Origin: Opeltia flavorubescens
Taxonomy: Eukaryota > Ascomycota > Lecanoromycetes > Teloschistales > Teloschistaceae
Assembly: GCA_000442125.1 (NCBI GenBank)
Contig: KE546966.1
Location: 148,969 to 212,968 of the forward strand
Direction: 5' to 3'
Length of the DNA stretch: 64,000 bases
This document shows, piece by piece, positions 12,395 to 24,051 of the stretch. Position numbers and translations under genes: made by a program. Below the pieces are notes generated by a model. That model worked only from the letters and a program-made list of their open reading frames with translations. It was not told the DNA's origin and did no database searches. The first letter of the stretch is position 1. Every line of letters starts with the position of its first letter.

Positions 12395-12716
12395 GGTGCT
12401 TCGGGAATGGGTCATATCATCATGCAATAAGCCCTGCGAGTGCAGATCTGAGTGAGCCGTAGATTTTTTGCAACACTCGGTGCCGAGGAGATAAGATTCG
12501 GAGTTAGCGTGCCCTCGATATACTTGGCCTTGTGCAATTTCTATGAACGATAACCTTACGACGGTTCCTAAATTACCAGTGTCTTCTCACTATTTGCGTC
12601 TTAAGAATGATCGTAGTTCGAAATCAGCCTGACGCAAACTCTTCTCTGCACCCTGTATGTTCTAGACATGATCAAATAGTCTACATGATTGCCCCTCAAA
12701 TCTCGACTCAGGACAG
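12395..12716. promoter_or_regulatory. Divergent promoter region, GH20 hexosaminidase / SesB-NACHT gene
   Basis: This 322-bp non-coding stretch lies between the start codons of two outward-facing genes. It is short enough to act as a shared bidirectional promoter. No specific operator recognised. Confidence 0.5.
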
Positions 12717-15700
12717 ATGAAGCGGCTTCACAAAGGCGTCCGAAAGAGACTACTTCGGCAGGATCTGGTGATTTGAACGAGCTAGGCTATAGCTACTGCC
12801 GGTACTAATAGCAATTACAGAATTCTAAGGGTCCTAAGAGACTCGGCAACACAGACTATGACTCTTCGCCGCAGTTGTCTTCAGAATACACGATTTATCG
12901 CATCAGGTGTCTCCCAACAGACTGTACGGTCAAGTCATTGGTAGCTCTACTTGAGAGCGTGTCTCATACCGACACGGCTAAAAGCGATATTGTTGTTCGC
13001 TCTCTAGCCTACAGCGAAAGTCCTACCGGAGCGAAAGTTGCAGTCGTTAGAGCTAGAAATCTCTTACCCAGGCACTCTGGGCAGCGCACACAATGGAATC
13101 TTCCTATTCTGACTGATAACGATATCCCATTCAGCAGTACATCACAGTCTACAGAGATCGTCATTGATACACACTTTGATGGTCTAACGCCTCTGAACTC
13201 ATTTGATTGTATCAAACAACACCAGGTCAAGTGTGCCTCATCGTTTCATTGATGCGGAGTAAAGCTAAGTCTTTAGTGTCGTCGCGATTCCCGGCCTGGG
13301 TGGCCATGCGTTTCACTCCTTCAAAGAGCGAAATGGTGACTTTATGTGGCTCATGGATGCATTACCATCGGACCTTGCCGGCGCACAGATCTGGATATAC
13401 GGCTACGACACGGAATTGGCCAACAGCTCATCCTTTCAAGATCTGGAAGCGCTGGCATCAAAATTCAGGAGATCTCTGATACATTTGACGACATCAGAAT
13501 ATCCTAAGGTTGTTCCTCTGATCTTTATTGGCCACAGCCTGGGTGGTCTTATTCTGAAAGAAGTGAAAAGTGTTCCAATTGTCAGTCCAGAATGTTCATT
13601 AATAATTGTACAGGCCCTCATTCAAATGAGCGAAGATCCAAGTGCCCAAGCTATGTCAATTCACCAAGCAACATATGGCTTGCTTTTGTTTGGCTGCCCA
13701 AATCAGGGCATGGATATCAAGTCACTGGTCCCTATGTGTGAACAGCAAGTCAATCTTCCATTCCTTTTCAGCCTAGGCCGTAGCTCAGAACGTCTGCGTC
13801 AGCATTGTAGAGCGTTCCATAGAGCATTTGCATTCCCTGACTCGCGTATCATATCGTTGTATGAAACCAAGCTCTCGCCCACTGCTATAGAGGTTCGACA
13901 ATCATGTGACTATTCGAATTTGACTAATTTATTGCAGGAATCGCCCGGTCTGTGGAGAATGAAAGGGCCTTTGGAAGTCCTAGTGGATCAAGCTTCAGCT
14001 ACTCACGGTCGACCGGGTGAGGATCAAGCACATGATATTCAAGCGATAAACCGGACTCACTCGGATTTGGTAAAATATGAGAGGAAAGATTCAGAGTACG
14101 GAATTGTATTAGGTTTCCTTCGAGAATTCAAGCTTGCGGCGCCCAGGGTGATTGGATTGCGACGAAAGCAAGGAATTACACGTGGTAGACTCAATCCGTC
14201 CTGACTCTGAGGATGAGCTCACTGACGTTTTTATCGTGTAGGTAGTCCGTAATGGCCCACCTCTTGACGTATCGGTAATCTTTTGCTGACGACTGCTTGT
14301 TTAGGCGTGGATTTGACCGTGACCGATGCTGAGCAGAAATCTAGACGAGATGAGATTTTCAAATGGCTCGCACCTACCGACAATGAGCGATCTGGCCAAT
14401 TTTACTTAGAAGACGTCGAAGATGCTCGAATTCTTCGTCATCCTGACACTTGCCAATGGATCGAACCAAGACATGAATATCAGGACTGGATGACATGTGA
14501 CAACGCCTCCCAAAGCTCTCTATTGTGGATTCATGCCATTCCCGGAGCTGGCAAAACGGTTCTGGCATCCTATCTAGTCGACAAGGCTATTGAATGGAAC
14601 TCGTCCACGGTTCTATACTTCTTCTTCAAGGATGGCGATTCCGAAAAGAACACAGCGATTGCGGCAGCTCGGGCGCTACTATCTCAGCTCTTGATGAGTG
14701 ATAACATGTCACATACACACGAAGTGTACCAGGACCTTCACAAGCACAAAGAGAAGGCAACACACTCAAGAGCCTTCAACCTTACACCGTTATGGGATGT
14801 TATCACCAGATACTCCTCCCCCACCAACAAGCTCTGCATCATCTTAGATGCCTTGGATGAATGTAGAGACAACAACAAGCTTTTGCCTCATATCATACGC
14901 TTGACACCTAATCCTCATGTCAAAGTCGCTTTTACAAGTCGTCGGGAGCCGGAAATCATGAAAGCGCTTGAACACTACTCTATCTCCGGCCTTGCAATGG
15001 GACCAGAAGAAGTCAGTGATGATATCAAGGTCTATGTGAATTTCAGGGTTGCTGCCAGTCGTATTCTCTCCGATAAACGAATTCGCTCTCGAATAGTTAC
15101 GCGAGTCAATGCTCGCAGCAGGGGTATGTTTCTGTGGGTCAGACTAGTACTTGATGAGCTTGAGTCCAGTGTGACAATCAACCAAGTAGAATACGCTCTA
15201 TCATCCCTACCCGAGGGGTTACCCGAAGTCTATAAACGGATCTTACGTCGCCTACAAACATCGCTACAACGGCACCAAAGACAGCTATGTTCCAGACTCT
15301 TGAAATGGCTCGTTCTAGCCAAGCGACCCTTACGTACACGAGAAGCTCATGAAGCGCTTCGCCTTGAATATGCCAGTGCGGCTGGAAAGCCCACGTTTTT
15401 GCAAAATCTGTTGTATTCGGAGCAGGATCTCCAGTCGATATGTGGACCACTCGTCACCGTTAGAAAGCAAGTCATTGAATTGATCCACTTATCTGCAAAG
15501 GAGTTCCTTCTCGAACCAGCAGAAACCTCAATCTTATCCGATGGGCTTGAAGTCTTCCGCGTGGACATTGGTAATCACAGTGCAAGTATCGCAAGCTCAT
15601 GCATAGCGTACCTCGGAAATAAAGAGTTGGCTAGGGAGTTTTCTCCAAACGACGAGAATAGTCAAGATATCAAGCAGGCCTTCCCATTCATAGAATATTC

Positions 15701-18700
15701 ATGCTTCAATTGGATCTCGCATGTTACTGAAGCCACGTACAGCGCTCTGGTTGACTGCGAAAATATCATCCATCGCTTCCTTATTTCGCGACAGTCCTTT
15801 TTCTGGATAGAGAAATGTTTCACATTTCAACGCAAGAGCAGATCCGAACTAAGATTCGAGGTACAAAGGTTATCTGATTGGGCAATTGTTCATGATACAG
15901 AGCTTTCTCCAAAACCTGCTGTCGAGGATATACTGTCTTTATTCTCAAACTGGAGTCAAACGTTTTTACGCCTCTTGGAGAATTACGGGCCTATGGTCGA
16001 ATTTCGGCCTGGCTTGATACATCAAATCGATCCGCGGAGATTTTGTAATCCGACGTACCATCGACTACTTGAAGGCTTTTGCACAAATCTCGCAATTCAG
16101 CGGCAAGACACGATCAAAACCGTAACAAATTCTGAAGACTACTTCAGTATCCCTAATCATCGAAAATTACAATTACACGTTAGTGAAGCCAACTCCTACG
16201 CGCTGTGCTATTTCGACATGAAACGTAACGCTATAATTACGGTGGATACCTCACCGGGCACGACTCCTGAACTGCACTGTCAGGAAATCAAGACTGGCCG
16301 GAAGTTAATGCCTGTCGTTGATACCGAAGTTGCTGACAGCACTGAAGAAGTCTTTGCTAGAGGCGCCATCATAAGTCCAGGGGGAATATATCTTGCTATC
16401 TACTACTCGCGCAATGTGAGCCAAGGTACCTGTGCGTCTTATACCGCTATCTGGGCCTTGGACGCAGATATTCAGTTCGGGCAGCGACGCGCCACGCCCT
16501 GGGCACAGAAAGTCTTCTCTAATCATAGAATCTTCGTGGATCGCCGTCATCGCTCAATCGGAAAATCATACCGACCAATTGCGTTCAAGGCGAATAATGA
16601 TCTCTTAACACCGAGTGGCGAGATAGATATCGCCACAGGGGAGGAGACACCATTTCCAGATTCAATGCTTGAAAATTTGGAAGTGGTAGCTTTCAGTGGA
16701 GACGGGCAGATCGTGGTCATGAATCAAATAGGCACTGATCTCTGCATTCTGACTAGGACAGAAAGTGACGGTCCGCTGAAGCCCCTGGAGATTGGAATGG
16801 CTTCGACATTCCAATGCATAAGCCATACCGGGCGATTTGTAGTATTCACAAGGCCCGAAGATGCAAATTCTGTACCGGGTCAATTCTTTGACACTCTTGG
16901 CACAGTTTTCGATACGCACACAAGTTCAACAACAGACATCAAGACCCCTGACTACCTTAGGACTACGGTCGCCTGTGGCCATGTTTACTTTGAGATGACT
17001 AGAGATGAACGGTATCTTGTTGCTGTCGTCAGCACGGTGAACCATGACATGATGGAGTATATCGATGAACCCGACGAGCTCAAAGGTCAAAACAATCTCC
17101 TCTATATGTGGAGGCAAGACGGGCAAAATCTCGAGTTGTGGACTTCCAAGAGCTTTGGTAGATATATCATGGGGACATATTTTGATGCTGAGGAACAGAA
17201 TCTATATGTCGTTGATAAACGTCGGGTGTGGGACTGCGTCGATCTAAAATCGAGGGACCTTGTCAATACTCACGGAGACACAACGGGCGTGTCACGCCAG
17301 CACAACCGACTCACTCACCGCGTGTCCAGAACTGGCGCCAAGCTTGCAACATTTGAGATCCCGAAAGATGAGTGGGTGTGGCCAATACTTCAACCTTGCA
17401 TCATTATGTCTAATGCGATTGCTAGATCCCAACCAGCCATCGAGATCTTCGAGATCGACGCCTGCAAATCTGTTCGCCTTCAATCTGAATACGTATCCGA
17501 GAGCCATATTGGACCTTATTTGTTTTCTCCAGACCTCAAGTTCCTCTTCAAAAATTCAATCATGATAGATGTCGAATCGTCAAATTTTCATCTTCTTAGA
17601 GAAACTCCATCAGCGGATGACTGGAAACCCGAGGAAAACGCCATCATACGCATCTCTCAATGCGACTTCAGCCCAGACTCGTCTTACTTCGCCTTAATGT
17701 CTTACTACGACAAAATCAGGGGATGTGTTTTTCAGCTACAGATCTGGTCACTGATTCGGGATACCAAACGCTTTGAGCCCTTCAAAGTCCCCAAATTTCT
17801 AGATCTGAAATCCCCAGCTTGCATCTTACACAACTGCCACAAGGCGTTTTTCCATTTTCATCCGCAGAATAATACCATGATAGTAAGTCTTTGGTGGAAA
17901 TCTGAATCTACAAGCATTACTCAAGCGGGGCGTTTTACTATGACATGTTTCCATTTGGATCTGGCTTCCTCTGAGCTGACGGAACTCGAACCCTATACCA
18001 GAAAATCAGCACGCGTATTTGGTATGCGACCCCCGGATACTACTTCTCAACTTGCTTGTGCGCTAATGGGTAATCAGAACGGATAAAATGTATTCCTAAT
18101 AATGACAACGATTACGCCGTCCGTTTCTCCACCGATGGCTCTTATGCAGTCTTTGATCCCGACCGCAACGGGATACACGACTCTCGTCTCGAACGCTTCT
18201 GCATCTTCTACCAAATCCCTCCGCATTTGAAATCTGCGCCTTCCCTTCCGGCCGCGAAAATACTTCCGCCTTGGTGGCACGAATCTGGCCTCTCTTTCCG
18301 TCTCAAGGATGAAAGATGCGGCGAAAGCAGATCTTTGATTGTGATCCAACTCGAGATCGCTAAGGGAGCAAGTCTTGAAGCGCTACCCTTGACGTACGAA
18401 CCAAACTCTCTATCAGGGGCAGATTTCACTGTCATACATGTAACAAGGGATCAAGGCAATATCGAAAAGGAAGAACTGGCCATTGTATTCTGCATACCCA
18501 ATGGAGGCATTGAGGTCAAGTACATTAACAAAACGCTACCAGAAATACTTGAAGGTAGTAGACTATGGCAAAAGCACGGCGGTCGAACGATTGGAGAAAG
18601 TAATCTGTCTCTCGAGGATCTCGAGGATTCAGACAGTGAGATTGAAGCCGAAGATCTACGCGAGAGCAACGACGAGGAACTTGATGATATAGTAGAGCGA

Positions 18701-18724
18701 CTGGCAAGACTCCATAACGATTAG
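12717..18724 (+). CDS. NOD-like receptor: SesB-type esterase - NACHT - beta-propeller-like tail (paralogue)
   Basis: Seven exons: 12717..12767, 12821..13230, 13277..13562, 13614..13892, 13938..14181, 14305..18021, 18078..18724; 1877 aa. The start MKRLHKG gives a short basic leader like that of the paralogue. Esterase: DGLTPLN, IPGLGGHAF, MWLMDALP, WIYGYDTEL, GHSLGG (Ser about 241), LFGCPNQGM, HGRPGEDQ. NACHT: Walker A AIPGAGKT (Lys about 507), Walker B CIILDALDE, then TSRREPE; a winged-helix-like region follows (RLLKWLVLAKRPL). The tail, from about residue 1000, has WD-like strands (ISPGG, FSGDG, LYMWRQ, FSPDSSYFAL, LQIW). The last exon ends in an acidic, probably disordered stretch (EDSDSEIEAED). 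Two introns (51 and 45 nt) keep the frame open, so alternative retained forms are possible. The last intron (donor GTATGC, branch GCTAATG) is inferred from frame and could differ. Confidence 0.85.
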
Positions 18725-19671
18725 CGGGATTAAGACTGTCGTCATGATACACTAAATAAATCAAGGGAACGAAGTCTCTCGGTCGCACAGCTTTTGAAGA
18801 TTTTGCGTACCACGGATCGTGATCTGGTCGATACGAACTTTTAAGAGATTAAAGTAGTGTCGCAGAGAGTATATCCGACTTCGTTAAAAGGAAGCGCTCA
18901 ATCTACTTATACCTTACATGTTTTTAAAGCCGCGCTCGGCTAAGACATACAACGAGAAATTACCATTCTGACAAAAAAAAAGAGTAAAGCTAATCTTCCG
19001 AAACCTGGTTTAACATCCAAACTCCACTCGGTTCAAAATGCCTACCATTTGCAGATCAACCTTTCTTAAAACCCGAAAACACCAACTCATGCTCAAAGTT
19101 CCAATCCATGGAAAATGTCTTATGTCACACCCCTCTACACCAAATAAATCTACACTTCGAGTCACGATCTCCCTCTCCATGAAAACATAAACACCAGAAT
19201 TTGCCTATCATTCCATCTGGTGAACCCTAAACAAACCATCCTTAGAGGTAAAACCCAGCGCTTCGTCGCTTGCTCTTCTTTCGAGACTAGTACAGAACGT
19301 ATATAATCTCCCCCTTCCCCCCGCCCCCATTCCTTCGATCATTGATTTCACAATGCTTGTAATTTACGGGCTCAGTCAGCCCAATGCCAAGAATGGGCGT
19401 TATGCACTGTCAGCAAGTACGAAAACAGTATGAAAACCAAGACCTTTGTGCGAAACGTTTTATCCTCGACTTCGTGGCAAGACTCTTGGGAATCGATATT
19501 ACCAAAAGTCCGCAGAAAGAAAAGAAAAAACCTTCTCTCCAGATAAACAACGCCAGCAAAAAGCTCAAATTACCCACACCAAGTCTATCGACATCAATTC
19601 ATCATCGTTAATTATACTTTTAAACCTCCTCCCCAAAGAGCCATGGTCTCCATCCCTCCCTCCACCCCAAC
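18725..19671. other. Convergent intergenic region
   Basis: Holds the 3' ends of the plus-strand NLR and the minus-strand isochorismatase gene. AT-rich with short C-runs near 19310-19330. No gene seen. Confidence 0.4.
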
Positions 19672-20539
19672 CTACAGCCCCTCCTCCCCAGGCGCCAACG
19701 TCCCATTCAGCACCGCCGCCTCATGCCCCCTAGCCACATACCCATACGCCGGAAGATAAGTATCCAACCACGGCAGCACCTGCAGACTCCCAGGCGTATT
19801 CCTCCAATCCCGCATCAAATCCATCACAATCGCAAACATCCCCTGCAACACCACCCCCTTCCCCTCCATCCTGCGATTCGCATCCTCCGCCAACTTATCA
19901 CTGAAAGTACCACTAGCCTCCGTATTCGCAAAAACCGTATACCCCTCCTGCCGTAACGAAAGCGCCAAAAACTCCGTGCAGACATCCGTGGTGATGCCGC
20001 CGAGGATGATTTGCGACCTATTCTGTGCGCGGACAGCGGCGCGGAAGTCCGCGTTGTCCCAGGCGTCGACTTCGCCGTTGCGGCGGATGAGTGGGGCGGA
20101 GGGGTACATGGATGAGATTTCCTTGGGGAGGAGGCCGTTGGGGCCGGTTTCGGCGGAGGTGGTGAGGACGATGGGGAGGGAGAAGAGGGATGCGATGGCG
20201 GAGTGGGCGATCATGCTGTTGCGGAAGACGACGGGGTCGAAGTCACGGACCTATGGAGGTTTTGGTGGGATTAGATTTCTTGTGTAAAGACTTCAAGATT
20301 GTGTTGAGGGGGAAAGCTGGAAGCAGGGGTACGGACGATTTGGTAAAGGCCTTCTTGGAGATCGGCGACGATGACCATCTTGGGGTGAATTAGCAACGAT
20401 AGATTTCCTGAAAGGAGACAAGGAGTTTTACGGCATCGTTCTTGTCCAGTCGGGTGAAAGCCGGTCCTGGCTGCAAGGCTGAAAATACGGTTGGTAGCAA
20501 AGCCGAGGCCATGATAACAAAATTTTGGAGATAAGTCAT
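19672..20539 (-). CDS. Isochorismatase-family (YcaC-like) hydrolase with hydrophobic N-terminus
   Basis: Three exons (minus): 20539..20432, 20378..20337, 20250..19672; 242 aa. It belongs to the cysteine hydrolases that cleave isochorismate, nicotinamide or related amides; the exact substrate is not readable. Visible are the first beta strand with catalytic Asp (MVIVADLQEGL), RDFDPVVFRN, TTSAETGPNG, and the nucleophile region GGITTDVCTEF with Cys. The first exon adds 36 residues with a hydrophobic run (NFVIMASALL), which may be a secretion or targeting signal and is unusual for cytosolic YcaC proteins. The model uses a weak donor (GTCCGT) at 20336. If that were wrong, the conserved block joining QIV to RDFDP would break. 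It is convergent with the NLR gene upstream. Confidence 0.82.
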
Positions 20540-21754
20540 GTTGTCTGCGAATGGGGTCTCGATGTCGAGATTGTGCTGTAGATTCACTCTGGCTCTTAAT
20601 GATTGCTGCTGCTGAGGTCGTGCTTTTCACCGGAAAATTGAGGCCTCTTTATAGCAGCCATCGTGAGATTCTGCATTACACGCAAATGCTGTGAAGAGAA
20701 TTTTCATGTCGGTGTGAAGTATGCAATGTTCGTATTATTTTAGGTCTCCCAAGGGGAATTGCTTACATTAGGAAGCTCGATGATGGTGTATCTGTGCCAG
20801 GAGCAGCATAGTCAAGTTTTGCTCAGCATTGGGTAATGTCTGATCTCTCGATGAAGTGCAGGAGATGTCAGACTTTACAGGAAATTGTCACGAAGTTCAG
20901 TATAACCGTTGAACTTCGGAGGCTTGGTGTTGCGCCTCCGTGCTGACAATGCAGGAAACAAAGCTTGGCACCGGCTGACTGAGCTTTTTACCAAGCATTG
21001 GGCAATCACTCTGCAGGGAAGTGTGGCCGAGAGAATGGGAATTGTTTTAATTCCCATGTTTGTGTGGCAAGGATTACCAGAGAGCTGTTGGAAGAATGAT
21101 GGCAATGAAGCACAAATTCTTGCGAACCACCAGAATAGCCTTCTCCATCTGCGGTCTCATTGCTGAATAATAGGTAGCTTCCATATATATTCTCTTCAAA
21201 GATATGGATTGCAAAGATTGGAAGTTTCGTTGAGTGAATCACAACGTTGCAGATAATATTGAGACACTAAACCATTAATCTATCAAGAGCTGAAATCATT
21301 TTTACCAAATGTGAAAAGGTCCGAAGAGGGTTTAAACACGGGCGGACTTCGGTTTCCTGCCAAAGAACACTAAGCCACTTTGAGTCTTCCGTGGTCTCAA
21401 TTGTGAAAGCCTGGCAGGAGCTTCTCCGAGTCTCCAAGCTCTTCCTCGATTACAATATTGAATCCCATGCATTGAACTTTGATGGCTTCGTTAGCTTGCA
21501 AATTCTTATGATCTGTGGCAATGGTCTGAGCACCTTTAAGGGTAATAGTCCATACCGCATTCAACCGACTCAAATTATTTTTAACATAGCCGAAACCAAG
21601 CGATCAGCATAACCCATGAAAGAAATATATGATTAGCATATGTCACAGCAAGGCACAAGAGAATGAATATAATCCCCCAAAAAACTAAGTCATATCCATT
21701 TCTTTCTTTTTTTTTCTATCCCCTTATCATCCTACCAATAACTAATCAAAACCT
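20540..21754. other. Intergenic region upstream of isochorismatase-like gene
   Basis: 1.2 kb without a supported gene. A TATAAAG on the minus strand at about 20646-20652 lies some 110 bp before the start codon of the isochorismatase-like gene and is a candidate TATA box. The rest shows no coding signature. Confidence 0.35.
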
Positions 21755-22204
21755 CTAAGAAGTATTCCTCACGCCCCTCGCCCCCCTCCCCCCAAATTCC
21801 CCCGGATGCACGCAAGTCCCATGCTTCCGATCCAACTCCTCCTCCTGCGGCTGCTCCAACTTCTTAACCTCCATCTTACAATGCTCATCTGCATAAAAAG
21901 TGACCTCACGGAAATCTGGGACCCAGCCGACGAAAATATGATTTGAGTTGGGGGTTAATTTGTGACAGGCTGTATTGTTGAGGTAAATGGGGAGGCCTTG
22001 TTCGATGCCTGAGCAGCTGGGTTCGTCGAAGATGTCGAGGAAGGGCTTGGTGTAGGGGCTAGGACTACCCAAATGGTGGCCATGAAGCTGTGTGGATACT
22101 TTTTCGGTGGGGAGGTCTAGTGGTGGGGAGGGGAGGGATGAGGCGGTTTGAAGGGCGCTGAGAAGTGCCAGGAGGGAGGAGAGAAATGTTGTTGAGGAGC
22201 GCAT
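21755..22204 (-). CDS. Small secreted cysteine-containing protein, effector candidate
   Basis: A single-exon frame of 149 aa from the ATG at 22204. Residues 1-23 form a clear signal peptide (FLSSLLALLSAL, then ASS before the likely cleavage site). The mature part is about 126 aa with four cysteines at about 64, 80, 109 and 131, enough for two disulfides, and no transmembrane segment. The stretch REVTFYADEHCKMEV recalls the strand pattern of small beta-sandwich secreted proteins (crystallin-like), but this is only a resemblance. The C-terminus is Gly/Arg-rich. No family recognised. Function is unknown; size, secretion and cysteines fit an apoplastic or host-interacting protein. Confidence 0.65.
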   Translation of the reverse strand: MRSSTTFLSSLLALLSALQTASSLPSPPLDLPTEKVSTQLHGHHLGSPSPYTKPFLDIFDEPSCSGIEQGLPIYLNNTACHKLTPNSNHIFVGWVPDFREVTFYADEHCKMEVKKLEQPQEEELDRKHGTCVHPGEFGGRGARGVRNTS

Positions 22205-23083
22205 TTTAGATGAAGTTCTCGTGTTTGAATCGGTGAGTTGCGATAGGCTATTGTAGTACGTGGTTCCAAATTTGTAATGCTTGCGTTCGGTCCTTTTGTG
22301 GATGTATATGAGTTGAATCCGAGAACCCCGGCAAATGGAGAGCTTTTAATACTTGCAGAAGCACTTGTCGCATCGAAACAAGAGCCATGACAAAGAGATT
22401 GTTCTCAAAGAAAACAAGGAATGGAACAAAGCCTTCCTCTTTGAACATTCAAGGCAGCATATATGCTGTGTCTTTGTTTCGTGGCGAATGCAACGTTTTG
22501 GGACTGACTCAGCATCTCACGCCGGACACATACTCCATGTCGTTCCAGGATCAGACGCATGCCTTTCATAAACCTGAAGCCTCCCGCTCGAGCACCTGCA
22601 TGACTAGCCATCGATTGAGCTTGCGTGACTCATTTGCGTGTTGCGAAGTCGGTCTTGAATGTGAAACGTATGAATTGACACACCCAGAGGCGCTATTTGG
22701 ATATGGGTTGATGACGCTGGAAACGACGAGCAATTTGACAAATAAGAATCTATCATGGAAATCGCCTCTTGCTGTGTAAAGAAGATAAGAAAGAGGGGAC
22801 ATACTGATCTAGGGAAGAAGAGATCTTCAAAAGTGATCTCGAGGTCAAGACAATGACGACGGTTCTGTCGAGTGTAATGTGGGTGGCGCAATGTCTCGAA
22901 CCGGGTGTCAACATCATCCTGGGGACATCCCGGAACAGGGCCACCACAGTCCGTCGTCCTTATCCTGCGTTGATCCATCTAGCCTGATCCTGCGCGCAGT
23001 GAAGTAGTCCACGCTGCCTCATTCTTGCAATGAGCACGAGTTGCGTTTCGTGATCCGTCTCTCAAGCCCATGTATCAATCCCT
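22205..23083. other. Intergenic region
   Basis: Frames of up to 130 codons occur on both strands at 22387-22978 but overlap each other and show no recognisable motif or clean splice structure. I do not call a gene here. Confidence 0.3.
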
Positions 23084-23536
23084 TCATCTGACAGCACCAA
23101 CCCCCTCAACTTCAACAATATCCTCCAAAGCCTGCTTGATAACCTCTTTCCCCTCCACAATCGCTCTCTCCGGAAACCTCACACCAACCACCTCACCCCC
23201 AACATCTTTACTCTCCACCCCACGATCCAGCCCTCCGCGCCTCATTCCTCCAGCAATACCCTTCCGTCCCTGAGAATTGGGATGCGACTCTTTCACAATC
23301 ACATCCAAGACCTCTTGCGCAGACATCCCCTGCCCACTGTTGAACAGTTGTTTCGCTCTTTCCAGCACGGCTTCCGTCCAGCCTGCTTCCTGGGATGCGT
23401 TGTACAGGGTAGATTGTATTACTGGGATTGTGGAGTTGGAGAGGAGACTTGATGTGAGTTCGGCGCGGAGGTAGGTGGGGAGTGGTTTTGGTGTGTGGGA
23501 GGGGACAGTGACTCGTTCGTCGTCGGCGGCGTTCAT
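23084..23536 (-). CDS. ENY2/Sus1-like small protein (tentative)
   Basis: A single-exon 150-residue frame from the ATG at 23536. The pattern fits the ENY2/Sus1 fold, a small helical subunit shared by the SAGA deubiquitinase module and the TREX-2 mRNA export complex: an amphipathic helix (LRAELTSSLL), the AGWTEAVLERAK block matching the family's GW(x)3-4 core, and a C-terminal helix beginning VRFPERAIV and ending ALEDIVE, where the family has a VPxxV(K/R) start and a FLE end. It is longer than usual (about 100 aa) because of a Gly/Arg-rich insertion near residues 90-112. No exact signature decides it, so another small helical protein is possible. The start ATG is followed by acidic residues and no targeting signal. 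Confidence 0.5.
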   Translation of the reverse strand: MNAADDERVTVPSHTPKPLPTYLRAELTSSLLSNSTIPVIQSTLYNASQEAGWTEAVLERAKQLFNSGQGMSAQEVLDVIVKESHPNSQGRKGIAGGMRRGGLDRGVESKDVGGEVVGVRFPERAIVEGKEVIKQALEDIVEVEGVGAVR

Positions 23537-24051
23537 GATGTAGGTTTTGGGGAGGGTTGGAGGTGGGATCTTGGAGGTTGAATAGTGTCAGTGAAAATAA
23601 TTGACCACGGGCACTGCACTTCTACCAGAAGCTGTCGTTTGCTGGCTCTTTTGACACTAAATTTCGGGAGTTGGGAAGTTCTGCTAGGAGCGACAGTTCA
23701 CTCGGTACTAAACGGAAAAGTGTGATATGTGAGAGATGAGTTGTCTTCCAACAGGTTGAATTTCGAGACCATCTCCGCCTTCAACATAAGAGAGGCAGAA
23801 TAGGCCCCGGTGGAGCCATGACGGTCGTTCAAAGGATTTGATTGCTTTGACGGTGTCTTACTATTTCCAAGAGAGTGTAATTTATTCTGCGCTACGGCAC
23901 AGCCCGTGTTTCATATGTATTCAAAATTAATCATCTGCCAAGAATCGAATTTATCCTCAATCCTCCAATCTCGCATCTTCATTCATAGTGTACTTCAAAC
24001 CTGATCAGCATCCCCATATATTATAATTCTTCCAACCTTGCGCTACAAGTT
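23537..24051. other. Intergenic region
   Basis: 515 bp between the ENY2-like gene's start and the dehydrogenase gene's stop, both on the minus strand. No gene seen. Confidence 0.4.

Noticed and set aside
22387-22978. Overlapping frames of 124-130 codons on both strands
   Set aside because: No codon bias, motif or splice support; neither strand is favoured.
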